From assembly GCF_022568795.1 (NCBI RefSeq), contig NZ_JAKZHU010000001.1, forward strand, positions 1,178,001-1,242,000: a stretch of 64,000 nt of DNA. The letters are read 5' to 3'. Both the position numbers and the translations under genes were made by a program. Origin of the DNA: Arsenicicoccus dermatophilus (GTDB taxonomy: Bacteria; Actinomycetota; Actinomycetes; Actinomycetales; Dermatophilaceae). Within the stretch, counting starts at the first letter, position 1. Every line of letters begins with the position of its first letter. The notes below the pieces were generated by a model. The model made no database searches, was not told the DNA's origin, and saw nothing but the letters and a program-made list of their open reading frames with translations. Of this stretch, positions 38,016 to 45,425 are shown in pieces.

Positions 38016-38794
38016 GCGAGCAGCCGCGAGGTCTGTCCGAGGAGCGCGCCCGGCTGGGGGCGGCCCTCGCCGAGGGCGGGCAGCGGTATGCCGAGCTGCG
38101 CCCCACCTATCCGCCCGAGGCGGTCGCCTGGGGTGTCGGTGACTGCCCCGGCGACGTCGCTGACCTGGGCGCCGGCACCGGCAAGCTCACCGGCGTGCTC
38201 CTCGACCTCGGCCATCGGGTGACCGCCGTCGAGCCCAGCGCCGACATGCTCGCGCAGCTGCGCACGGCATACCCCCAGGTCGTCGCCCGCCAGAGCCCGG
38301 GAGAGGCGACGGGGCTGGCGGACGCGAGCTGCGACGCCGTGACCTACGGTCAGGCCTGGCACTGGGTCGATCCCGGGCCCGGCTCGGCGGAGGCGGCACG
38401 GGTGCTGCGGCCGGGCGGACGGCTGGTGCTGATCTGGAACGTCATGGACCTGCGGGTGCCGTGGGTGGCCGGGCTCGACCAGACGATGCACTCGATACAG
38501 GGCGGCTACGAGCCGCGCGGCGAGTCCGCGAGCGACGTCTCGGCGGCGTGGTTCGCGCCCGGCGAGTGCGAGACCTTCGGCTGGGAGCAGGCGACGACGG
38601 CCCGGACGCTGGCCGAGCTGGTCACCACCCGGTCCTACTACCTCGCGCTGGAGCCCGACCGGCGCGCGGAGCTGGCCGAGCGCGTGCGGACGTACGTCGC
38701 CAGCTGGTGCGGCGGCGTCGACGACCGCGAGGTGCGGCTGCCGCACGTGACCAAGGTGCACCGCTTCCCGCTGCTGACCGGCGCAACGACGTGA
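38012..38794 (+). CDS. SAM-dependent methyltransferase (class I)
   Basis: 260 residues with the SAM-binding motif VADLGAGTGKLTGVLLDLG, the VTAVEPSADML post-motif, and LRPGGRLVLIWN. The RYAELRPTYPPEA start is typical of the actinobacterial small-molecule or unknown-substrate methyltransferases. It overlaps SURF1 upstream and the phosphatase-like gene downstream (GTGA at 38791-38794). Substrate unknown; there is no reason from sequence to link it to oxidase assembly. Confidence 0.85.
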   Translation: MSEQPRGLSEERARLGAALAEGGQRYAELRPTYPPEAVAWGVGDCPGDVADLGAGTGKLTGVLLDLGHRVTAVEPSADMLAQLRTAYPQVVARQSPGEATGLADASCDAVTYGQAWHWVDPGPGSAEAARVLRPGGRLVLIWNVMDLRVPWVAGLDQTMHSIQGGYEPRGESASDVSAAWFAPGECETFGWEQATTARTLAELVTTRSYYLALEPDRRAELAERVRTYVASWCGGVDDREVRLPHVTKVHRFPLLTGATT

Positions 38795-39609
38795 GGACGA
38801 CCGCCCACACCTGTCCCGGCGTCCCCGGGCGCGCCAACGAGGACGCCGCGTGGCACCGCGACGAGGTCGTGGTCGTCGTGGACGGTGCCGGGCTGCCGCC
38901 GCACCTGCTGGCGGGATGCTCGCACCCCGTGGCGTGGTACTCGACCCACCTGGCCGCCGCGCTCGGGACTGCGATGCAGGACCGGCGAGCTCCCTTGCGG
39001 GAGGCGCTCGCTCGCGCCATCACACAGGTCCGGGACCGGCACGCGGACAGCTGCGACCTGGCGGCGGGCTCCCCGTCGGCGACGGTTGCGGCCTGGCGCA
39101 CCACCGCGGACCGCACCGAGATCGAGGGCCTGGTGCTGTGCGACGCCTCCCTCGTGGTGCTCACCCCCGCGGGGCCCCGGCAGCTCACCGACGACCGTCT
39201 CGCCGAGGTCATGGCCCGGGCGGTGACCGAGCGCGCGGTGGGCGGCGTCCCCGCACCCGAGGGCCTCACCGACCGGGAGCTGCACCACTGGGCGCTGGAG
39301 GCCACCCGCAACGTGCCCGGTGGCTTCTGGTGCGCCCACCACGACCCGCTGGCCGCGCACGAGGCCCGCACGGTCCGGCACAAGCGCTCGCAGGTCCTCG
39401 GGGTGGTCGCGGCCTCGGACGGGGCGACGCGGGCCTTCGACCTGCTGGGGACGCACACCCTGGAGAGCTGGACCCGGGCCTGCCTGGACGACGCGGTGCC
39501 CGACCTGGTGGCGCAGGTCCGGGCCGCCGAGGACGCCGCCGCCGACGACCTGCGCCGGCGCGGGATCAAGGTGCACGACGACCTCACCGTGGTCTGCACC
39601 CGGCTCTGA
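38791..39609 (+). CDS. PP2C-type protein phosphatase-like
   Basis: 272 residues resembling the divergent bacterial PP2C group. The N-terminal GRANEDAAW and VVVVDGAGLPPHLL resemble motifs I-II (the RxNED and DGxGG metal site, here DGAGL with Leu in the last position), VVAASDGATRAFDLLG matches the SDG motif, and IKVHDDLTVVCTRL is the C-terminal DDxTV motif. Metal ligands appear mostly kept, so activity is possible. It overlaps the methyltransferase by four bases. Convergent with the aminopeptidase gene five bases away, leaving no room for a separate terminator. Confidence 0.78.
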   Translation: MRTTAHTCPGVPGRANEDAAWHRDEVVVVVDGAGLPPHLLAGCSHPVAWYSTHLAAALGTAMQDRRAPLREALARAITQVRDRHADSCDLAAGSPSATVAAWRTTADRTEIEGLVLCDASLVVLTPAGPRQLTDDRLAEVMARAVTERAVGGVPAPEGLTDRELHHWALEATRNVPGGFWCAHHDPLAAHEARTVRHKRSQVLGVVAASDGATRAFDLLGTHTLESWTRACLDDAVPDLVAQVRAAEDAAADDLRRRGIKVHDDLTVVCTRL

Positions 39610-39613
39610 GCGA

Positions 39614-40606
39614 TCAGCCAGGCGTATGCCGGGTGACGAGCTCGTCGTTGGCCGCGCGCCAGTGCTCCACCATGCAGACGCCGCCGTGACCGTCGCCCTC
39701 GTCGACGACCAGCCGGGAGCCGGGCCACGCCTGGTGGAGCCGCCACGCGGTGACGGCCGGGCTGGAGACGTCGCGCCGCCCGTGGATCAGCACACCGGGT
39801 ATGCCGTGCAGCCGGTCGACCTGGTCGAGCAGCGGCGGATCGCAGAAGCCGTCGTGCGACCAGTAGTGCGCGGTGAGCCGCAGGAAGGCGTGCCGGAAGC
39901 GGTCGTCCGCCCAGCGCGGGTCCCGTCGCAGGCCGCCGGTGCCGATGGAGATGTGGGTGTCCTCCCACCGGGCCCACTCGTGGGAGGCCGCGTCGCGCAC
40001 CTGCGGGTCCGGTGACTCCATGAGCCGGGCGTAGGCCGACACCAGCCGTCCCTGCCCGCGCCGGTAGCCGATCCCCGCGGCCTCGGCGTGGCCGGCGAAC
40101 CGGTCCCACGCCTCGGGAAAGATCGAGCCGATGCCCTCGGTGATCCAGTCCACCTCCTCGCAGCTGGTGGTGGTGACCGCGAACAGCACCGCCCCCAGGA
40201 CCCGCTCGGGGTGCGTCACCGCATAGGCCAGCGCGAGGGTCGACCCCCAGGAGACGCCGTCGACGATCCACGCCTCGACGCCGAGGTGGTGGCGCAGCAG
40301 CTCCAGGTCGGCGACCAGATGGGCGGTGTCGTTGGTCGCCAGGGACACGGCCGGGTCGCTCGCGTGCGGCCGGGACAGCCCGCAGCCGCGCTGCTCCAGC
40401 CCGATCACCCGGGTCCGCGCCAGGTCGAAGCGATGGCGGTAGGCGCCGGCGCCGAGGGTCCCGCCGGGTCCGCCGTGCAGGTAGACCGCGGGCACGCCGT
40501 GCGCGGATCCCCACTCCTCCCAGTGGATCTGCTGGCCGTCGCCGACGTCGAGCAGGCCCTGGGCGACGGGCTGGTCCTCGGGGTGCACCACCTGATGAGA
40601 CCACAT
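39614..40606 (-). CDS. Alpha/beta hydrolase, proline iminopeptidase-like
   Basis: About 330 residues of the prolyl aminopeptidase (S33) family. It shows VYLHGGPGGTLGAG, DLARTRVIGLEQRGCGLSRPHAS, the nucleophile elbow GVSWGSTLALAYAV (here V-S-W-G-S in place of the usual G-G-S-W-G-S), VLIHGRRDVSSP and a C-terminal His segment (VDEGDGHGGV). The His-Gly-Gly-Pro oxyanion loop and QRGxGxS signature are characteristic. The ATG at 40606 fits the family start; 40645 would add 13 Arg-rich residues. Substrate preference for N-terminal Pro is by family. Confidence 0.85.
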   Translation of the reverse strand: MWSHQVVHPEDQPVAQGLLDVGDGQQIHWEEWGSAHGVPAVYLHGGPGGTLGAGAYRHRFDLARTRVIGLEQRGCGLSRPHASDPAVSLATNDTAHLVADLELLRHHLGVEAWIVDGVSWGSTLALAYAVTHPERVLGAVLFAVTTTSCEEVDWITEGIGSIFPEAWDRFAGHAEAAGIGYRRGQGRLVSAYARLMESPDPQVRDAASHEWARWEDTHISIGTGGLRRDPRWADDRFRHAFLRLTAHYWSHDGFCDPPLLDQVDRLHGIPGVLIHGRRDVSSPAVTAWRLHQAWPGSRLVVDEGDGHGGVCMVEHWRAANDELVTRHTPG

Positions 40607-40651
40607 CCGCCGGGCGCGCGCCCGGGAGGCATGGTCGCCTGCCATCGTGTC

Positions 40652-40990
40652 ATGGACGCGGCGCCGGGACGCTGGTGGGGCGGGCCGCTCGACGTGGAGC
40701 GGCTGGCCTGCTCGGCGTGGGGCGAGCGCGGACCGTGGGGCACCCGAGCGGGATTCGACTCGATCGTGCAGGCGGCCTCCGGGATCGCGATGGTGTGCGC
40801 AGCGGCGGGCGGGCGGCCGGGGGCGTTGCCGGTGCAGGCCCTCGACCACGCGACCGGCCACCAGATGGCGGCCGAGGTGCTGCGGCTGCTCGCCCAGGCG
40901 CGGGCGGGTGTCCTGCGGATCAGCCTGCTGGGGGCGGCCCGCGAGCTGCTCGCACGGTCGCCGTGCCGTCGCCATACGGCCCGGTCGTGA
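40652..40990 (+). pseudogene. C-terminal remnant of a family III CoA-transferase
   Basis: 112 codons whose product matches only the C-terminal part of CaiB/BaiF CoA-transferases: SAWGERGPWGTRAGFDSIVQAASGIA, then GALPVQALDHATGHQMAAEVLRLL and a short tail. The usual length is about 400 residues; the Rossmann-like N-domain and catalytic Asp region are missing, and sequence immediately upstream is antisense to the iminopeptidase gene. There is no promoter or ribosome site. It is most likely a decayed leftover of an insertion, deletion or duplication. Confidence 0.6.
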
Positions 40991-41117
40991 CGGCCCCGCC
41001 CCACCCTGACCCTCGACGGCGCCACCCTCGAGCGACCCGTGGGCGGGTATGCTGCGACGAGCGTGACACTGGGACCGGCCCCCACCTGTCCCGCCCTCCC
41101 GGCGAAGGGAATCACCC

Positions 41118-41621
41118 ATGACCTCAGACCTGCTCGGCGTGAACCCGCAGACCGCGACGACCGAGGACGGTCCCCCACCCCGCGTCGCCCTGCGCCCCCT
41201 GGAAGCGGCGTCCACGACGGCGCTCGCCGTGCTCTACCTCGCCAGCTATCCGCCCGGGATCGCCGCCGCCGACATGGATGAAGCCGTGGCGGAGATCGAG
41301 GCCACCTTCCGCGGCCAGCACGGCGTGCTGAGGTCGGACGCCGGCGCCACCGCCTGGTCCGCCGACCACCCCGTCGGCGCGGTTATGGTCGTCGAACGCT
41401 CCATCTGGGACCCGGGGCTCGCCGGACCCTTCGTGATCGAGCTCTTCGTGGCCCCGGAGGCGCGCGGGCTCGGTGCCGGGCGGGCCCTCATGGCTCACGC
41501 GATCCAGGCCTGCGCACGGGCAGGCGACGCCGCGCTCAGCCTGCGCGTCGGGGAAGGCACCTCACCTGCCGCGATGGCGATCTACCGCAGCCTGGGCTTC
41601 GCCCCTCCCCCGGTCGTCTGA
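41118..41621 (+). CDS. GNAT-family acetyltransferase
   Basis: 167 residues. The acetyl-CoA-binding motif A appears as VIELFVAPEARGLGAGRALMAHAIQACARAG, and the C-terminal part carries the AIYRSLGF motif. The N-terminal 30 residues are a flexible head. GAAGGG precedes the ATG and TATGCT near 41048 is a likely -10. Substrate unknown. Confidence 0.85.
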   Translation: MTSDLLGVNPQTATTEDGPPPRVALRPLEAASTTALAVLYLASYPPGIAAADMDEAVAEIEATFRGQHGVLRSDAGATAWSADHPVGAVMVVERSIWDPGLAGPFVIELFVAPEARGLGAGRALMAHAIQACARAGDAALSLRVGEGTSPAAMAIYRSLGFAPPPVV

Positions 41622-41654
41622 CAGATCTGGCGGGCCGGGAGCGACGACGGCGGG

Positions 41655-41861
41655 TCAGCGCCTGGTCCAGCGGCGCCAGACGACGGTGCCGAGCATGGGC
41701 CGGCTGACGATCGCCAAGGTCTCCTCCAGGGACGCGAGGTCGTCGGCGATGACGACGACGGCCGCGGGCTTGCCACGGCGGGTGATGACGACCCGGTCAT
41801 GCTGGCGCTCCACCTGATCGACGACCTCCGACAGGTGGTTCTTCACGTCACGCAAGGCCAT
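41655..41861 (-). CDS. Phd/YefM-type antitoxin, without an adjacent toxin
   Basis: 68 residues with the Phd/YefM pattern: MALRDVKNHLSEVVDQVERQ, then VVITRRGKPAAVVVIADDLASLEETL, followed by a short basic end. Type II antitoxins of this group bind DNA and a RelE/ParE/Doc toxin, normally the next gene downstream. Here nothing follows: the GNAT gene is 33 bases away in the other orientation. The stretch reads in frame upstream (VNLPEASM) without a better start codon. It is probably a solitary or relic antitoxin. Confidence 0.72.
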   Translation of the reverse strand: MALRDVKNHLSEVVDQVERQHDRVVITRRGKPAAVVVIADDLASLEETLAIVSRPMLGTVVWRRWTRR

Positions 41862-41974
41862 GGAGGCTTCGGGGAGGTTGACCGGGCAGAGGCGATCGAG
41901 GTGAACCGCCCAGGCGTCGTCATGGGCCGATCTCCCTCCGTACTCAACGACTCGTCAAGGTGTTGCCGACAAGT

Positions 41975-42649
41975 TTACGGGGGTGCCCGAGCCGGGCAGC
42001 GGGTGGTGCGGCGTCGGGCGATGAGCACGGCCTGCGGGTCCGACTCCCCTGCCACCGGCCCGCGCTCGAGGTGGCTGACCACGTCCAGGTCGTGGCGGGT
42101 GACCTGCTCGACCATCGTCGCGAGCGTGCGGTGATAGCGGCGCATCGTGACGTCATACCCAAGCGCCCGGAAGCCCTCCCCCACCTGCCGCACCCCGGTG
42201 CCCACCTGCCAGGCCACGAGCAGGCATCCTCCTCGACGCAAGACGCGCCGCAGCTCGCCCACGATGACGTCCAGGACCTCGTCGGGACTGTGGATCGTGG
42301 AGTACCACGCGAAGACCCCGTCGAACTCCTCGTCACCCCAGGGCAGCTCGGTGAGGCTGCCGACGCGCACCGGATGGCCGGGGTGGTCCTGCCGCGCCCG
42401 GCGCACCATCTGCGGCGACAGGTCGATCCCCTCCGGCATGCACCCGAGCGCCGCGAGGTGGGGCAGCATCCGTCCGGCGCCGCAGCCCGCGTCCAGGACC
42501 CGCCGGGGCTCGGGGAGCAGGCTCACGAAGTGCTCGATCATGGCCAGCTCGATCGGCTGCTCCGGCTCGGTGCTGGGGACGTGGTCGGCGTAGACGTCCG
42601 CGACCAGGTCGTAGGCGGCGCGGGTCAGGTCCTCGGCGGGGTGGGGCAC
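41975..42649 (-). CDS. SAM-dependent methyltransferase (class I)
   Basis: 224 residues: RRVLDAGCGAGRMLPHLAALG is the SAM motif, EGIDLSPQMVRRARQDHP the post-motif, GVFAWYSTIHSPDEVL the catalytic region, and LRRGGCLLVAWQVG motif III. Similar enzymes are ubiquitous and their substrates rarely known. The GTG at 42649 follows GGGGAG closely, so the start is tentative. No operon partner. Confidence 0.83.
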   Translation of the reverse strand: MPHPAEDLTRAAYDLVADVYADHVPSTEPEQPIELAMIEHFVSLLPEPRRVLDAGCGAGRMLPHLAALGCMPEGIDLSPQMVRRARQDHPGHPVRVGSLTELPWGDEEFDGVFAWYSTIHSPDEVLDVIVGELRRVLRRGGCLLVAWQVGTGVRQVGEGFRALGYDVTMRRYHRTLATMVEQVTRHDLDVVSHLERGPVAGESDPQAVLIARRRTTRCPARAPP

Positions 42650-43022
42650 CTCCCCAGTCTCCCTCGGCGCAGGGCGACGTCGACCTCGGCGGCCACGGCC
42701 TCGACCATCGTGAGGCGCCGCTCCGTGCGTCCGGCATGCGTATGCCGGTAGGAGGCGACCGTCACCAGCCCCGGGCCGACGACGGCTCCCGCCCGGACAG
42801 GGATCCTGGTGCGGGGCCGACCGGTGTCGGGAGCGTCCGGCGTGCTTCGTCGACGACCCGGGCGGCGGCGTCGGCTGATCGTGCGGGGACGCCAGGTCGC
42901 GGTGCTGCCGGCGGCAGACGGACGGTGCGCACCTGGCGAGGGCAAGAACGCGTCACGTGGCGCAGACCACTCCGGAGGTCGACGCACCGGGTCCAGGAGG
43001 GGCTTCGCGACGATGAACGAAG
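42650..43022. other. Gene-poor gap upstream of the SulP fusion gene
   Basis: No supported gene in about 370 bases. Minus-strand segments (for example AVVGPGLVTVASYRHTHAGRTERRLTMVEAVAAEV, about 42660-42790, and an Ala-rich stretch about 42830-42900 in another frame) show the high third-position GC of coding DNA but share no single frame or start. This may be a decayed small gene. Confidence 0.35.
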
Positions 43023-43038
43023 GTTCACCTAAGTGAAC
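43023..43038. promoter_or_regulatory. Palindrome upstream of the SulP-STAS-carbonic anhydrase gene
   Basis: GTTCACCTAAGTGAAC is a perfect 6-bp inverted repeat around CTAA, about 95 bp upstream of the ATG. It sits in a locally AT-richer region and looks like a regulator-binding site; the regulator is not identifiable. Confidence 0.45.
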
Positions 43039-43131
43039 TCCCGTGTCTCGCGAACGCTGTTGGTACTCAAGAGATTACCGTGAGCGCTGGCCAGCGACCG
43101 CTGGACCTGTGCGCTCACGAAGAACGGACTC

Positions 43132-45309
43132 ATGGAACTCACTCGCTCGCACTCCTCGACACCTCCACCCGCGTGGCGTGCCGTGCTGCGGTACGACCTG
43201 CCCGCCTCGTTCGTCGTCTTCCTCGTCGCTGTTCCCCTGTCGCTCGGGATCGCGGTCGCCTCCGGGGCACCGATCGCGGCGGGTCTGCTGTCCGCCGCTG
43301 TCGGCGGCATCGTCGCCGGCCTCCTGGGCGGCTCGCAGCTGCAGGTCAGCGGTCCGGCTGCCGGGATGGTGGTCGTCGTGGCGGGCATGGTGGCCGAGCA
43401 CGGATGGCCCGTCGTCGCCGCAGTGACCCTGGGCGCAGGAGTGGTGCAGATCCTCCTGGGGCTCACCGGTATGGCGCGCTACGCGCTGGCCATCCCGCCG
43501 GCCGTGGTCCACGGCATGCTCGCCGGCATCGGGGTCTCCATCTGTCTCGGTCAGAGTCACGTGCTGCTCGGCCAGACCAGCCGGTCCACTCCGCTGGACA
43601 ACGTCCTTGCGCTTCCGGGCGCCCTCTCGCGCACCGATGTGCAGGCCGCGGCCCTGGGCCTGGTGACCATCGCCGTCCTGGTGCTGTGGGATCGGCTTCC
43701 CGGCCGGGTCAAGCTGCTGCCCGGCCCCCTGGTCGCGGTCGGCCTCACGACCGCGGTGGCTGTGCTCCTCGGTCTCGACGTGCCACGTCCGACCCTCCCG
43801 GAGAACATCCTGGACCTGACCTTCGTCCCCCGCCTGAGCGGGGTGGACCCGGCCCAGGTCGTCGTGGCCGTCTTCACCGTCGCCCTGCTCGCCAGCATCG
43901 AGTCGCTCCTGTCCGCGGTGGCCGTGGATCGGCTCCATCAAGGCCCCCGCGTCGACCTGGGGCGCGAGCTCGTCGGTCAGGGAGCGGCCAACGCACTGTG
44001 CGGAGCCGTCGGCGGGCTCCCGGTCACCGGCGTGATCGTGCGCAGCTCCACGAACGCCCTCGCGGGCGGCCGCACTCGGGCCTCGGCCGTGCTGCACGGC
44101 GTCTGGGTGCTTGCCTGCTCGGTCCTGCTGGCCTCCGCGGTCGAGGCGATTCCCCTGGCCGCGCTCGCCGGTCTGCTCATCCACGTGGGCGCCAAGCTCG
44201 TGAACCTCGCCCACGTGCGGGAGCTGTCGGCGCACCGGGACCTGTGGCCCTATCTGGCGACGCTGGGTGGTGTGGTCCTCCTCAACCTCGTCGAGGGTGT
44301 GGTGCTGGGGCTCCTCGTGGCCTTCTGGTTGTTGCGGCGTCGGGCCAGCTGGCACGGTGTCACGACGCACACCAAGGGCGAGGAGACGGTGGTGCGGATC
44401 CGCGGCTCCATCGGCTTCCTCACCGTGCCGGCCCTGGTCTCCGGCCTCCAGCAGGTGCCCCCGGGCGGGCGAGCCCGCGTCGTCATCGACGTGGAGTACC
44501 TCGACCACGCCGCCATCACGGTGCTCGAGGACTGGATCGCCGGGCATCGCGGCTCCGGTGGCGAGGTCGCGATCGAGGAGGCCGGGACTCCCTGGCTCTC
44601 TCAGGCGCAGGCAGGTGAGCCGATCGTGCGCCGTGAGCCCCACACCGGGACGGTGCGCGAGCGCGTCCGCGCCTGGTGGCACCGGGGCCACCACGCGGGC
44701 GACTCGCCCGTCCTCGCCGGGGTCGAGGCCTTCCACGCCGAACGAGCGCACGCCGTCGGTCCGCTCGCCGAGCTCGCCCAGGCCCAGTCGCCCACGACCC
44801 TGTTCATCACCTGCTGCGACTCCCGGGTCCTGCCCCACCTGATCACCGCCAGCGGCCCGGGTGATCTCTTCGTCGTGCGCTCGATCGGCAACATCGTCCC
44901 CCGGTGGGAGGGCGGGGCGATCCCGGCCACCGGATCTTCCGTGGCGGCGGCGATCGAGTATGCCGTCTCCGTCCTGCACGTCCGGGAGGTCGTCGTCTGC
45001 GGACACTCGTCCTGCGGGGCGATGCAGGCCATCGCCCACCCCGAGCTGCCGCCCGGTCTGGAGGCGCTCGAGCACTGGCTGCAGTCCGTGGACGCAGATC
45101 TCGACCGCGCGGCGGAGGCCGTGCGCAGCGGCACCTTGTCGGTGGACGACCTCGCCCGCCACAACGTGATGATCCAGGTGGACAACCTGCGTCGGCACCC
45201 GGTGGTCAAGGACCACCCCGACCTGCGGGTCATCGGTCTCTACTTCGACATCGGCGAGGCGACCGCTCACGTCGTCTCCGACTCCGGCGCGACGGTGGTG
45301 GTGGGCTGA
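43132..45309 (+). CDS. SulP anion transporter fused to STAS and beta-carbonic anhydrase
   Basis: 725 residues in three domains. About 1-410: SulP/SLC26 membrane transporter with 10 or more helices and the PLSLGIAVASGAPIAAGLLSA and GLPVTGVIVRSSTNALAGGRTR signatures. About 415-485: a STAS domain (VRIRGSIGFLTVPALVSGLQ ... VVIDVEYLDHAAITVLEDWIAGH). About 530-725: a beta-carbonic anhydrase with FITCCDSRVLP (Cys and Asp-Arg of the zinc site, near residues 560-565) and CGHSSCGAMQAI (His and second Cys, near 624-628). The fusion implies bicarbonate transport linked to CO2 hydration. Such fusions are known; active-site residues are intact. Confidence 0.93.
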   Translation: MELTRSHSSTPPPAWRAVLRYDLPASFVVFLVAVPLSLGIAVASGAPIAAGLLSAAVGGIVAGLLGGSQLQVSGPAAGMVVVVAGMVAEHGWPVVAAVTLGAGVVQILLGLTGMARYALAIPPAVVHGMLAGIGVSICLGQSHVLLGQTSRSTPLDNVLALPGALSRTDVQAAALGLVTIAVLVLWDRLPGRVKLLPGPLVAVGLTTAVAVLLGLDVPRPTLPENILDLTFVPRLSGVDPAQVVVAVFTVALLASIESLLSAVAVDRLHQGPRVDLGRELVGQGAANALCGAVGGLPVTGVIVRSSTNALAGGRTRASAVLHGVWVLACSVLLASAVEAIPLAALAGLLIHVGAKLVNLAHVRELSAHRDLWPYLATLGGVVLLNLVEGVVLGLLVAFWLLRRRASWHGVTTHTKGEETVVRIRGSIGFLTVPALVSGLQQVPPGGRARVVIDVEYLDHAAITVLEDWIAGHRGSGGEVAIEEAGTPWLSQAQAGEPIVRREPHTGTVRERVRAWWHRGHHAGDSPVLAGVEAFHAERAHAVGPLAELAQAQSPTTLFITCCDSRVLPHLITASGPGDLFVVRSIGNIVPRWEGGAIPATGSSVAAAIEYAVSVLHVREVVVCGHSSCGAMQAIAHPELPPGLEALEHWLQSVDADLDRAAEAVRSGTLSVDDLARHNVMIQVDNLRRHPVVKDHPDLRVIGLYFDIGEATAHVVSDSGATVVVG

Positions 45310-45357
45310 CCCTGCAGGGCCGCGCAGCCGCAGCTCCGGGGCCCGGCCCGCGCCGAA

Positions 45358-45408
45358 GAGATCGTGGAGGCTCCTGACCGGATCGCGGTCAGGAGCCTCC
45401 ACGATCTC
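45358..45408. terminator. Very strong bidirectional terminator
   Basis: A perfect 22-bp inverted repeat at 45358-45379 and 45387-45408 with a 7-nt loop, starting GAGATCGTGGAGG. It lies between the SulP fusion gene (stop 45309) and the minus-strand ABC gene (stop 45426) and can serve both. Confidence 0.75.
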
Positions 45409-45425
45409 GACGGGCAGCCGGCCGA

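Noticed and set aside
40088-40651. Upstream part of the frame containing the CoA-transferase remnant
   Set aside because: Antisense to the iminopeptidase gene; homology to CoA-transferases begins only around 40680.
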